Notes under the pieces: model-generated
Database searches by the model: none
Told to the model about the DNA's origin: nothing
The model's input: the letters and a program-made list of their open reading frames with translations, nothing else
Made by a program: the position numbers and the translations under genes
In this document: positions 45,070-56,636 of the stretch, piece after piece
How positions within the stretch are numbered: position 1 is the stretch's first letter
How the letters are laid out: every line of letters starts with the position of its first letter
NCBI GenBank assembly: GCA_030765065.1
Contig: CM060976.1
Location: forward strand, 58,202,539-58,266,538
Length of the DNA: 64,000 nucleotides
Source: Deroplatys truncata
Taxonomy: Eukaryota; Arthropoda; Insecta; Mantodea; Mantidae
Direction: 5' to 3'

Positions 45070-45783
45070 TGTGCCTGTCTGTCAGCGTAATTCAAAAAGG
45101 AAAGTCAGATAGGTGCCAAACTTGGTATTTAAGTTTAGTATCTTCCAAAGATGCGACACGAAGATTTCCAAGAAGATCCTCCTATCCCAAACTACCCTTC
45201 ATATGGACAAATTTTTAAATTTTTTTATTTCCTAAAAAAAATGTCTAACGATTTTGATTAAAATACCATACATTAAAGATATTTATATGACAAATAAAAT
45301 TTATATCTTGAATTTTCTCGGAATAGCTTTGAAGTCCTCTCCATTCAGAGGGAATTTTTCACAATCTTCTATAACTGGTAACTTAAGAGGCAGACGAAAA
45401 CTTGCTACACGAAAAATGTAGATGACTTTAAAGCACACAATTTATTTCCAATATTTTTTTTGTGGCATAAGCCATTTCTGAGATATCTGTTATTAGAGGT
45501 TCGAATTGTTAATTTCTTGGTCACTCTTTAAAGTTCTTTCAACATTCAGTTGTTTCTCGCGATTGTATTGAAATTGTATGGAATTTTAAGGCAGCGTAAA
45601 GCGTCCAGTTTTTAAGCTGTTCTCGGTATATCTATAACGAAATTGTAATGTAGCTATTTCTTCAAAGGTTTATTTGGATTAAAATGTAGTACATAGAAAA
45701 ATAAACTTCAGTAAGAATATTTTATACCCACTTACAAACAATAGAGGGTAGAGAAAGTTGTGTGAATGTATGACATCAGTTTT
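44917..45783 (-). repeat. Repeat R, reverse, main part of the split copy
   Basis: It runs from GTAGATAAGAAGGTATTGCA through all R landmarks to GGTAGAGAAAGTTGTGTGAATG. The internal dinucleotide tract is expanded to about 17 GT units (45034-45068). Together with 42195-42227 it is close to full length. Confidence 0.9.
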
Positions 45784-45785
45784 TT

Positions 45786-45885
45786 ATAATTAATTTTGGC
45801 ATAATCTTGTATAATTGCTAAACTAAACAGGAAAACTGCTCATCTTATTAAAACACACAATTTATATGAAATACAGTTTTTTTTA
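45786..45885 (-). repeat. Repeat R, short partial copy
   Basis: CATAATCTTGTATAATTGCTAAAC and TTAAAACACACAATTTATATG (shortened) match the middle of R in reverse orientation. Confidence 0.55.
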
Positions 45886-45889
45886 ACAT

Positions 45890-46212
45890 TGAACGTTCTC
45901 TCTGACAGTTCTTAGAGGAAGCACTAATTCACTATTGCTTCACAAGAAACGCGCTCTTCAACAGAACAGCGACACATCGTCACAAACACTAGCGGGCTGG
46001 CACGTTACCGCTAAACCGAAACACGAGCACCAAACACACTAGCAAAACCCATTTTGACACACTTCCTCATGTTTACGTATAGTGTTAGCACGTCAACTTT
46101 CCCATATACTGGATTGTCTTCTATCCAAATTTGATCGCATCCGGCGAAATACTAACGCAGTGCGTGACAATTTCTGGGGCCGTTTTCGAGTGGGACACCC
46201 CGTGTGTATATA
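45890..46212. other. Unassigned stretch
   Basis: It ends GTGGGACACCCCGTGT just before the mariner at 46215. That sequence looks like the terminus of another DNA transposon, but no partner end was found. Confidence 0.4.
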
Positions 46213-46214
46213 TA

Positions 46215-47500
46215 GGGTCTTTCAACAAGAGTGTCCTATCTTTGAACTTGAATAAAACACGTTCTGTAAATGATAGAGGCTTATTTATTTTTTTATTTTG
46301 GAATATAATTAATGTCATTACGTGTGGAAGAGAACATCAGTTAAGTGACCGCGCGACTTCGTTGGGTTGCGCGTATACGGTTGACCCAATTTTCAATGAT
46401 AGAAGAACGTAAATTAGGTCCTACTTCACGAATAACACGCGTGATGCTATTCATAAGATCAGTTACTGTTTCTGGCTTGTTGACATAAACTCGAGATTTA
46501 ACATAACCCCACAAGAAGTAATCCAACGGCGTTAAATCACATGACCTCGGGGGCCAGTTAACATCACCATCACGGGAAATGATGAAACCTCTGAACTTCT
46601 CATTCAAAAGATCGATTGTTTCGAGAGCAGTATGACATGTGGCACCATCTTGCTGGAACCAGATGTTTCTGAGATCCATACCATCCAATTGAGGCCAAAA
46701 ATAGTCACTTACAAGAGCCCGGTATCTTTCTCCATTGACAGTTAGAGCTTCTCCATCTTCATCTTGGAAAAAATATGGACTAATGATTCCACCATACCAA
46801 AATCCAGACCACACAGTGACCTTTTGGGGATGAAGTGCTCGTTCTTGAATCTGCATTGGATTGTGATTGTTCCAATAGCGGCAACTTTGTTTGTTAACAA
46901 ACCACCCATCCAAAAGTGGACTTCGTCTCCGAATATGATTTTTCAACCAAAATCCGGGTCAGCTTCAAATTGCTCCATAGCCCAGTCAGCAAAGACACGG
47001 CGCAACCTATGGTCGTTGGGCTTTAGTACTTGAGTTAAAACCATTTTGTAAGCATGAAACTTCAAGTCCAGATGCAGAATTCGCCAGGTTGTTGTCGGCG
47101 AAAGCCCCAATTCTTGCACTCTACGAGCAATTGATTTGTTTCCGTTCTCGCGTACACTCTCACGAACGGTGCCTATGTTCTCGTTGGAGCCCTTACGTCG
47201 ATTATGTAAAGTTGTTCTTTGATCGCTGACAGAACCACTTCTTTCAAATGTATCCATCAAACGCCGAATCGTTCTCTCGATTATGCACCCCGTAAACTTA
47301 CGCAATATATGGAAGGTTTGGCGAACAGATGATCCATTTTGATAATACATTTTCACAATTCCTACGCGTTGATGAGTGCTGTAACGTTCCATGGTTATTT
47401 TCCAATAACAACTGTAACCACATGAAAAAATGACTGCTGTAGCTCAATAACAACGGCAGCTATCACATGTTAAAAATAGGACACTCTTGGTGAAAGACAC
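46215..47500 (-). mobile_element. Mariner-type element C with inverted termini
   Basis: The left terminus GGGTCTTTCAACAAGAGTGT and the reverse complement of the right terminus GTGTCTTTCACCAAGAGTGT match at 18 of 20 positions and continue CCTAT. The left flank is TA and the right flank AA, so one base of the TA duplication may have changed. At 1,286 bp it is complete in length. Confidence 0.92.
46341..47392 (-). pseudogene. Mariner-type transposase of element C, two lesions
   Basis: The minus-strand frame starts at 47392 with MERYSTHQRVGIVKMYYQNG, the N-terminal helix-turn-helix (DUF4817-like) domain. It continues through LGLSPTTTWRILHLDLKFHA and LKPNDHRLRRVFADWAMEQF to PDFG, then an in-frame TGA at 46945-46943. 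The next segment encodes the first catalytic Asp (GDEVHFW). A one-base deletion near 46896-46904 shifts the frame, and the rest is open: KVTVWSGFWYGGIISPYFF, WFQQDGATCHT with the second Asp, and RSCDLTPLDYFLWG with the third. Only these two changes separate it from a full-length frame of about 350 codons. Confidence 0.92.
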
Positions 47501-47502
47501 AA

Positions 47503-48279
47503 TTTTAATGGATACAGGAAGTCACCTGCTATCTTTTACTTCATATTGATTTAGTTACATTTATGTACCTTCCTTTAAACAGCGAGTTTATGTTGCAATA
47601 GTTATTTTGTTGGTCATTACATGTAGAAAATATATGCTTGAAAGATAATCTCTATTATGTAGTCGTCCTCCTACATCGCCTGATTAAGTAGCCTGTTAAC
47701 AGATGGTTTTAGTTGTATAGTCTTCTTCCTCATTATATTATATTTTTATCTCTGGAGGATGACTGTTTAAATATCCGACTTCCTTAACTTACAATGTAAA
47801 CAGCATTTGTTGAAAATTAATTACTGGCAAATACATAACATTTCGTGCCAGTATGTTTATTTAAATGCCACTTCAACGTCTTTACTTAAAAATTTGGAAC
47901 AGTAATATTTGTTTGGCTTTTATTACCACTACAATTGCCTATTAGTTTAAAACTCCTACGTACACTCATGCTCAGAGATCATTTGTAACTAGAAAGCTCA
48001 TTCAACAAAATAAAAAGAAAAGCATTTATTCGAGCTATAAAATAGGAAGTGAGTGCTTAAAGTATTTGGTTTGCCGTTCTATATTGTAAGGCACTCCCCG
48101 TGATACATGCTTTCCGCAAGAAAGTAGTTCAATAAACTGACAGGTAATTCTTGGAGTTTTGGGTTATACATCCGTACAGTAGGTTTCAAGAGAAGTATCG
48201 ACATGAGTAAATTAATGGTTCTGTTGTTAGCTAGGGCTGACAGCCGTAAAATAAAGAAGATTTATCTGGTTTTGTTGTA
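47503..48279. other. Unassigned stretch
   Basis: No gene or known repeat was recognised. Confidence 0.4.
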
Positions 48280-49083
48280 TTAACTAGTTATTTTCCCTAC
48301 TACGTATAGTAAGTAGGGGAAACATTGCATTCTGCCCAAAATTTCTACACAGAGATTTCACCGGAAATACACGTTTTAAGGTTCCCTGAATCCAAATAAA
48401 TCATTTTTGGAAACATATCCATGTGTAGGTCTGTCTGCCTGTGAACAGCATAACTCAAAAACGAAAAGTCCGATAAACATCTAATTAGGTATTTAAGTTT
48501 AGTATCTTCCAAGGATACTACACGGAAATTTTCAAGAAAATCTCCCTACCCAAGACTACATGGCAATTTTTTCTAACATGTTTATTTTCTCAAAAACGGC
48601 TGCAACAATTTGGATTAAAATATCATATGTTTAAGACATTTTTATGGAAAATGAAATGTATACCTTGAATTTTCTGGGAATGTTCCGAAAAGTCCTCTTC
48701 ATTCTGAATGACTTTTGCATAACTGGTATACCGTAAGAGATGGACAAAATTTTACTACACAAATAGTTTAGATCCCGTTAAAACATATGCTTATACTTTT
48801 TCTCAAATGGAAATTCGTTATTATTTTTTTTCTTTAAGTCCCGGACATAGAAAGAGAATGAACTGCTCCACATAGCAACTAACTCTTAAAATATTTGACT
48901 ATCTCTTAAAATATTTGACTATCGCTTAAAGCCTACCATATTCCCTTTGCACTGATAAGAAAATTAGCAATAAGATTAACATATTATACCTCGATTAATA
49001 TGAAGTATATGGAGAATAAGTGTTTGTAGAAGTAGTTTGTACAGGAGTAGAGAAAGTCATGTGAGTGCAACACAGATTTTTTG
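48280..49083 (-). repeat. Repeat R, near full-length, reverse
   Basis: It runs from TTATTTTCCCTACTACGTAT to GTAGAGAAAGTCATGTGAGTG. It contains a small internal duplication (AAAATATTTGACTATC twice near 48890-48925) and a deletion in the middle relative to the copy at 35957. Confidence 0.88.
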
Positions 49084-49084
49084 T

Positions 49085-51362
49085 TGTATTATATCGTTCA
49101 GGATAGCTGTTACATACATTATGGAAGTGGTGGAAATGACATTCTTTAAACTAAAGAGGGAGATCTTTATGGTTATTTTAATAGAGTTAATTCGTGTGTT
49201 TCTTATTTAAATTTGTAGAAAAATGCTTTAAATTTTGAGATATTTGGCCATAGCGCACTTTTTCTTGCAGGAGGTCGACTTTCTCGCTTTAGGTTAAGAT
49301 GGTGACTGTTCCCACGCCACTGTAGAAAGCATGGTGGTTTTTCGAAACCGCACGCGAATGCTTTACTGCAAACTGGAATGATGTTAACTGATACTGTGGC
49401 GTTAAATAAAATAATGTTTGTGCTTTGAATGAAAACGCGAAACAAACGGTTCAGCTAAACATTTGCTTTTAGCTACTCAAGATAAAGTATGTGCAGTAGA
49501 GACAAGAGACATTAATGGTTACCTGTACATTCCATGAAAATTAAGCAAAATGGGCATTTTATTTATTCATATAGGAAACTAGATTCAATAGTTTCATTTA
49601 AATATTTAAAAGAAGAAACTAAGAAAAACTTATCCTATTTTGTATTCAATACTGACACAGTAAAACTATTCCCAGCTGATACCGCAGCTGCCATAGTCAC
49701 AGAATTACGATTTGTACAAAACACAAGTGGTGAACCGCAGGGACATTTACAGATAACAGGCATGTATATGATCTGCTGTTATTTCATTCTATTCGAAATT
49801 ATTTGTATTTGAATTAGAATGTCACAAAACATGCGCAAACTTTTTTTTCATGCTAAATATACGCCAATTTTCTGCTCCGAATCTTTTATCGATTCACCAT
49901 TTGTTCTCTATTCATACGTTTTGAGCCCAACTGAATCGGTAAAAAATACAGGACAAATATTTTAAGAAAAATTACATGTGTATGTGTGTGTTTTACTTAT
50001 AATTAAGTGCACATCGTACAAGGTTTTTTGCTACATTGTAGCGTGCACACTTTTGGGATGTTTTTCTAGTACAGTCGAGTGCACGAAAACATGCCGAAGC
50101 TTCTTGTTTCCTACATTTTGCTTTATTTAATGTTGGTGGAATATTCTTATAATTTGTGTTCCACATCAGCCCTGGGTGAGCAAATCTCTTAATGGTTGGA
50201 ATTTAAACTGGACACACATGAATTAGTCTGTGAATATAGGTCAACATAGGTTAGCAGTGAAACGGGAGTAGCATTTCGCTCGAGTGGCTGGAAAGCACGC
50301 TTCATCACGACTGTCCACACCGGCCTCTGTGTGAGTCCGTCTCGTATTGGTTTAATTTCAAAAGTCTGGCACTCGAACATTAACCTATGAACACAGGTCG
50401 GTTTCAGGCCTAGGAGCGAAGGAAAAGGGTGGGGGGAGTAAGACAAACATTAAATGGAGTGTTGGGTTGGGGGCTGGTAGTAGCAGAGGCGGATTAGTAT
50501 TTCTTTACCAACATAAACCAACACGATTACATGCACTCGGCTTTACAATCCTTTGTCTAAGTTTTCTAAAAAAAACTCTATTGAAACATGCTCAAGTTCA
50601 CATGTTCGAGTGAAGCCGAGGTATTTTCTCTAAAAAAAAATATTCCACCTAGTCTCCTCTTTTCTACAGCTCTCTGGACGAAATTTACGAGGACATCATG
50701 CGACCTTAGTATTTCTAGGCCAAGAGCGCTCTCGTATCGTATATTGTTTCAAAAACCACAAGGGTAGCGAACGCAAAATAAACACTTCCTTGTTATTGCT
50801 GCCACTTTTCATGAAATTCCGGGCCAAAATTCTTCATACCTCGGTCGTAAACATTGGTAATTGTACAAAGAAGAGAGATAGAAGGACCCATTTACTCTAC
50901 ACCTGCGCCCTGATGCATTAAGTCTGAGCAGCTGTTACCGATCATAACATAACCGAACAGTGCCTTAGCTTTGGTGTCCTGATATATACTGCGTCTGCGG
51001 TGGGGGTGAAGGGGAGGTGCGAATAAGGAAGGGCAAATGTCTAAATACAGAACTATTCTGTGCAGCTTCACTCTAAGAACAAGACCTAAAGAGGGGCATA
51101 TTACCACGCAGAAAGGTAATTAAACAGGAAGTTTATTAGTTACTGATATGCTGTGCAAAATTTTGGCATTTAAATGGATAGTAACGTCGGAATTAACAGC
51201 TGCACGAGTCAAAATTTATTTTTTCAATGATAATGTCTTTTTATACAGTTCTTGCTCATGCTATCATGCGTTGGAAGTTGAAATTCTGCAACTTGTGCGC
51301 TTTGCATTTTTGCCACAGATTTTAACAGACGTTAATAAAACGCATTTAATCCTCCAAATACT

Positions 51363-51364
<2 letters not shown>
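49085..51364. other. Unassigned stretch
   Basis: There is no recognised gene. A 92-codon plus-strand frame at 49534-49812 lacks a family match and has no convincing splice sites. Confidence 0.4.

Positions 51365-51417
<53 letters not shown>
51365..51417. repeat. (TA)n microsatellite
   Basis: About 26 perfect TA units followed by TGTGTGTG. The Tyr-Ile repeats in frames across it are by-products. Confidence 0.95.
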
Positions 51418-51425
<8 letters not shown>

Positions 51426-51539
51426 TTCTGAAGACTTGCAATATAAGAATATTTTATAGTGGAATCTTACCATTTAACTCATACCGTCTTTACTTCCTTT
51501 ATTTGTTAATATTTACTTACAATTTGGGCAGCTGATTTG

Positions 51540-52150
51540 GAAAGGGGTATGAGGAGAATAGGAATGGGGTCAGAGCTGAACTAAATGACAAAAACATATG
51601 GAAAGGTGTCAAAAAGAGGCTGAGACATCAACCAACAGGAAATAGGATCGGATTGTAAAATTAAACCTTATATAAGTCTAGCAAATGAAATAAAATCGAA
51701 CTGGGATAAACAGGCATATATACTTGACTTAGAAAGAAAGGAAAGATCAGGAATGGCATGGTCTAGACTAGTGGGGGGCTGCAGGGCACAGAAAATGACT
51801 GACGGAATTTGCCCATTCTGTGATTTGAATGAGGATTGGGTACATATTTTGGCGGAATGTGCACAGTGGGAGAACTCAAAGAAAAATTCTTAAGTCCCTC
51901 AAGAAAGAGATTGGCATTTTGGGATCTACTGGCTGACCAGAGGAACTGGTAAAACATGGGCAATGTTTTGGCTAAAGTGCCCGAATCTAGGTCAAATTTG
52001 TTCCTTTTTTTTTTGTTTGTTTTCTTTTTCTGTTGTTTATTTTGTCACCATACTTTTATCTTAAAAATGTACGTACGGTCAATGACCCATGCACTAAATA
52101 CTTGTGTAATAACTTCAATAATTTGAAACCAATAAAGATAGCTTATCTAT
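51540..52150 (+). pseudogene. LINE 3'-end fragment, same clade as the LINE at 42.2-44.9 kb
   Basis: Plus-strand translation gives NWDKQAYILDLERKERSGMA and ICPFCDLNEDWVHILAECAQ, matching the C terminus of the larger LINE (ETYILELSIKQRTGIAWLRL and CPLCGEQEDWTHILAAC, shortened). The downstream TGTACGTACGGTCAATGACC and CATGC also match its 3' untranslated region. The end is a GATA/TATC-like tail near 52130-52150. The rest is truncated, and a frameshift follows the zinc site. Confidence 0.85.
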
Positions 52151-52639
52151 CTACATACAATTGAATTCATGCAGCATTAAAATGCAACTCTTTCGGTGCA
52201 AGCAGCTACTACCAGACGTGACTAATCGATCACCAGTTCATAGAGAGTTCTGCGGTGGATCTTGATACTGGTAGTAATTACTTTTGTTTTCACGTAAATA
52301 TTTCTATTATTCACTATCGTAGACAAATAGTTGTAAGACGCATGCGTCAAGTGCTTTGCAGAAACTCCGAAGTTTCAAATTCTTCTCGCTCTGCAAATAT
52401 GCTCTTACCGCAATTGTATCGCAATATATTATTTCCTTCTGCGCAAAATAATTATATGAAGCATTGTCTACCTTTTTATTACTGATGAATTTTAGTAACT
52501 TTTTCAATAAAAATATTGCAAATAATATTGAAAAAATAATTAAAACCGTAAACGCGCAGGAACTCTCATTAGAAAATGCTGGGGGGACGTCCTTTTGTGA
52601 CAATCGGTCATCGATTGCTGTCGGTATTCAGTTGTTTCT
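52151..52639. other. Unassigned stretch
   Basis: No gene was recognised. Confidence 0.4.
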
Positions 52640-52830
52640 GGTAATGTCATGAAAAAGTAAGGAATTTCAAGGCCATCATAACGCCACCAGCTTTAAATCA
52701 TTGCGAATATCTTAAATATATGGCATTTTAATTAAAATCGATACCCTTTCTATGAAACGGATAGGTAGGAGTCAGGAAAATGTTTTTGAAAATAACCGTG
52801 TCGCATCTGGAATATCCTGATGGTTGAGGG
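52640..52830 (+). repeat. Repeat R, degenerate partial copy
   Basis: CTTAAATATATGGCATTTTA and AATTAAAATCGATACC resemble the inner part of R in forward orientation. Identity is low. Confidence 0.45.
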
Positions 52831-52920
52831 GTGGGTGTCTGAGCCTGAGTGTTTCCAATGGCGATCTTAAGCTGCGAATTCTTTCTAGTGCCAATGTAAT
52901 TATAGAAATGATGATAATAA

Positions 52921-53790
52921 AAATCTGATGTGTTACATTCGTATGACTTTCTCCATCGTATATTAGTGGATATACAAATTATTCTTACGAAAGCTTACTT
53001 TCCTTTCTACTTCTCTTTTAATCGAGATAATCCTTTCCGCAAATAGCTACAATACACATCTGGTTAGGGATACAAAGGGAATACCGATAATCAAATGTTT
53101 TAGAACTGAGCGCTACAGCTGGCCTTAAAATTCCATACCATTTCCATGACATCGCGAGGAACAACCGAAAATTGGCAGGCCTTAAAGAAACAGCTAAATA
53201 TTGAGCAATTCGAACCATTAATTACGGATATCTTGGAAATGGCTGATGCCACCAAAAAAGTTATTTGAAATGAACTGTTTGTTTTAAAGAGATCTACATT
53301 TATTATGTTGTACGTTTCCGTCTAACGCTTAATCTTTACCAGTTACACAAGATTATATATATAATTTCTTCCGAATACAGTGGACTTCAAAGGTTATTTC
53401 CAGAAAATTAAAGATATATATTCTATTTGTCATATAAATATTCTTAATATATGATATATTGAGCAAAATCTTTATAGCAATTTTTAGAAAATAAGAGATT
53501 TCGAAAAACGTTCAATATGAAGGGTAGATGAGGTCCTGAAAATCTTCGTATCGCAACTGTGGAAAGTAATTGAACTTAAATACCAAGTTTTATGTTTAAT
53601 TGATTTTTCGTTTTTTCAGTTATGCTGTCCATAGACACACATGCATACAGAGGGACACAGACTTTTCTAAAAAAATTTTCATTCAGATACATTTAAAACA
53701 TGTATTTCCAGTGAAATCTCGGTATCGAATTTTTGGGTCGAATGCAATACCTTTCTACCTATTAGTCACGTGATAGGGAAAGTAAAAAGT
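52921..53790 (+). repeat. Repeat R, full-length, forward
   Basis: About 870 bp, from AAATCTGATGTGTTACATTC through GACTTTCTC to TAGGGAAAGTAAAAAG. It has all landmarks and no long open frame. It serves as the reference forward copy used here. Confidence 0.9.
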
Positions 53791-53799
53791 TTGGAGTTT

Positions 53800-54214
53800 G
53801 TGGAGTTTCACAGAAATGGGTATTTTTTCCTTTTCTTTTCCTCTTTCTTTTGAGAAATAAATGTGTGCAAATACTGCAACATTCTCTACAGGGAGGCTTT
53901 CTTTTAAGGGTTATTAAAATATTTGTTTATTTGAATTACTAAGAACATTTTTAAGGAAGTTTTAAAATTATTATTCTTTTGAAATTAATCAATTCAAAGC
54001 TAGAACCACTCTACATATTAGGATTACGGTGCCTATGTATGATATCTTACAACTTTAAGCTACACATTTTCTGCAGCACACATATGAAAGAATACCGAAT
54101 GCCCTCTTTGAAGACTCGCACGGTATTTTATAATAACGGAGTTGTGACTTTCTCTCTCTCCTGCTGTTTTGCTGCTTCCCTTTTTTGCCTTACACAGATA
54201 CACACATCTAACAA
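53800..54214. other. Unassigned stretch
   Basis: No gene was recognised. Confidence 0.4.
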
Positions 54215-54335
54215 ATAAAAACACGCATAGCCGAGACGGGATTTGAACTTGCAATCTACTCTGCTGCAGAACACCAAAGTGTCTTGGCGAGCACAGCCAA
54301 GGGGGTCGGCTGCCTCACCTGGGGTACAAGCTTAG
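54215..54335 (-). repeat. tRNA-like sequence, probable SINE fragment
   Basis: On the minus strand, GCAAGTTCAAATCCCGTC is a good box B and CTTGGCTGTGCTCGCCAAG a weaker box A. The arms do not form a full cloverleaf. Confidence 0.45.
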
Positions 54336-54934
54336 CCGGTCCCCATGGCCATGTTCTCTAGAGCGTTACCTTTGATGTTCTGTCGCGTAGAGGTTCGTGG
54401 GTTTGAGTCTTGCATATATGTTTGAATCCGTGCATGTGCGGGTGTGTAATCTGTCGTAGTATTGTAGTATCAGTTGTTTTGAATACAGACAATTTACTAA
54501 TAAATAAAATGGAATATTCGTTACTTTGATTCACAGCAAGTAAAGCTTCCAATTAAACGAAAAGGATACTGCTATGAGCTATATAACTTGGATACATTAT
54601 TGTTATCTGGAAGTTCTGTATGGCGAGTTCTCTGTACAAAGCTTAATTCAAGCTGATGTAAGAATACCCATTTGTTTTAAATGCGAGGTAAGAAACGAAT
54701 CTTATAATTAATTGCGTATATTTGGGTGTGGAGGAAATGGACCATATAGTAACGGGAGGGTTTAAGTTTGTTTTAGGGATGTGTAGCTCTGCCCTTTCCG
54801 AGCTTAATCTTTCAACAACCACCTACATAATTCCAACAAGTTGATTAACAGAGGTTAAATTCATGATGATGATAGTAATAATAATGATAATGTCAAGTAT
54901 TACTTATTTAACCATAAATATTTCATACTAAAAT

Positions 54935-55565
54935 TACAGAGCGGGATGGCTCTGGGTTCGAATCCCGGGTGACCACCCCACGCTAATCCATGGGTTTTTG
55001 GTGGTTTACTCGGGCGGCCAGCGAATTGGTTGGAAGGCGAAGTGGTTCACCTTTTACCACGACTCTCCTGCCTCTCATTTCCTGTGTCCATCGGCTTCCT
55101 TATCTTCTGTTTCAGGGTCGTAGCACAAGGCGACGGTGTCCGGCGGATTGCGGCTGGGCGGTGGTGTGCGCTCTGCAGAGATTTCTTTCCTGCCATCGCT
55201 GCGGGTACTACTCAGGTTTCTCCCCCAAGCGGGCTCCACCCGTTAGGGGACTGCCAAGGTTCAATGGCTTACGGGTGGGACCAGGCGGCGGCGTATGTTT
55301 CAATCTGGAAACTTTAGGACCCGTCCATGCTTGCGCCCGTGCGGACTTGGTCGCCCTTCGGATCTCTCCCCTCATCACTCTCTTCCAGGGGTCACGTTGG
55401 AAGTTAAAAGGGTTGTTAAGGCCTACTTGCAGTACTCCGCCCCGGTTCCGTGGGGGCCCCTCCGTAATATTGTCACCGCTCAGCTGTTCTACATGGACCT
55501 CGAGTGATTGGGAACGGCTCACTTCGGGTCCGTCGGAGTCGTCGGTTGCTAAGTTATAAAAAAGT
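54935..55565 (+). repeat. GC-rich SINE-like repeat with perfect box B
   Basis: A strongly GC-rich block in AT-rich surroundings. It begins near a tRNA-like GGGTTCGAATCCCGGGTGACC (box B GGTTCGAATCC; shortened), about 600 bp long, ending TAAGTTATAAAAAAGTTTTG. The open 189-codon frame at 54990-55559 seems to be a consequence of low stop-codon density. The unit is long for a tRNA-derived SINE, and no second copy is in the window. Confidence 0.55.
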
Positions 55566-56550
55566 TTTGTTCTTAAAAGAAAACAGAACAAATCACCCTT
55601 TTTAGTGTGGTTAGAATCAATGCAGTATTTGCGGGCGACAGGCCTCTTATCTTGCTAAACTATGTAAGAACGTTATAAAAAGCTTGGTAAGTAAACTAAG
55701 TTTTCTTAAATGTAGTCTTCTCACATACGTGTTTTATAGCAATCAGCTTCCTCTGTAAATCTGAAGCCACTTTAAAGTGCATACATGACCTGAGTACTGA
55801 GGTTCGTGACAATATTATGTACCTCTAACTGTACTACTAACATCATATCAATGACATTTTGCACATTGTTACTACGGTATCTAATGTTTATGGGCCAAAG
55901 TAAGTTTGTTTTCTTCTTCTTCTTCTTCTTCTTCTTCTTCTTCTTCTATACAGGCTCATGGCGTGTTTGTCAGACAGGATGGTACAGTAAAGTAGGTACT
56001 TCTTTCCACCGCACGTATAGTTATTGCCATATAGTTAGATTTTTCTCTTCCAATGGATACTTTCTGGGGGGTTTAATCTGCAGATAGAAACAGCTAAAAT
56101 CAATGATTTTGAAGAAAATAAATAATATTTTGCCACTTAATTCCTCAGCGTAAGTCACCCATGGTGCGAAATTTACCGTCAGGTTAATCCTATTAGAGGC
56201 ACTGTATGGTTGCTAAGTTTAGTCCTACCAAAAGGCTGTTATACCTGAGGTATCAAGGGAAAGTAGAACCATTCATGTCAAAAGCTACCTTGAAATTTCG
56301 GCTACTGAAGTTGTCATAAGAAATTCACAGGCAACATATAAAAAGTCTACCAGTTGTAGCCGGATCGTTCCGAAAAGCAGCTGCACTGATTGATTGCAAT
56401 CGGCGTTTGGCGACATCGGCAACGAGACAAAAGAGTGAATATTGCGGCAGTATTACTGTACTCCTAAGATGCCATCACAGGATTCAAGCTGCGATTTCGA
56501 CATCTTACAGTTAAAAAAGATAGTTACTTTTTAGAATACTGCCTGTTTAC
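55566..56550. other. Unassigned stretch with a TTC microsatellite
   Basis: There is no recognised gene. (TTC)n at 55909-55948. It lies downstream of the CUB exon on that gene's strand and is probably intron. Confidence 0.45.
55909..55948. repeat. (TTC)n microsatellite
   Basis: About 13 perfect TTC units. Confidence 0.95.
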
Positions 56551-56636
56551 CCCTTATGGCTTCTCTGACAAGAATTTTATGGTTAGTTTTGGCATTAAGG
56601 GTTCCATACCTCCTGTAAAGAAAGATTTGTACTCAC

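Noticed and set aside
49534..49812. 92-codon plus-strand frame
   Set aside because: It has no recognised motif, and no good acceptor or donor fits the frame.
51264..51473. Frames with repeated Tyr-Ile across 51.4 kb
   Set aside because: They are translations of the TA microsatellite.
54990..55559. 189-codon plus-strand open frame
   Set aside because: It lies in a GC-rich SINE-like block. Other frames of the same block are also open, and there is no domain.
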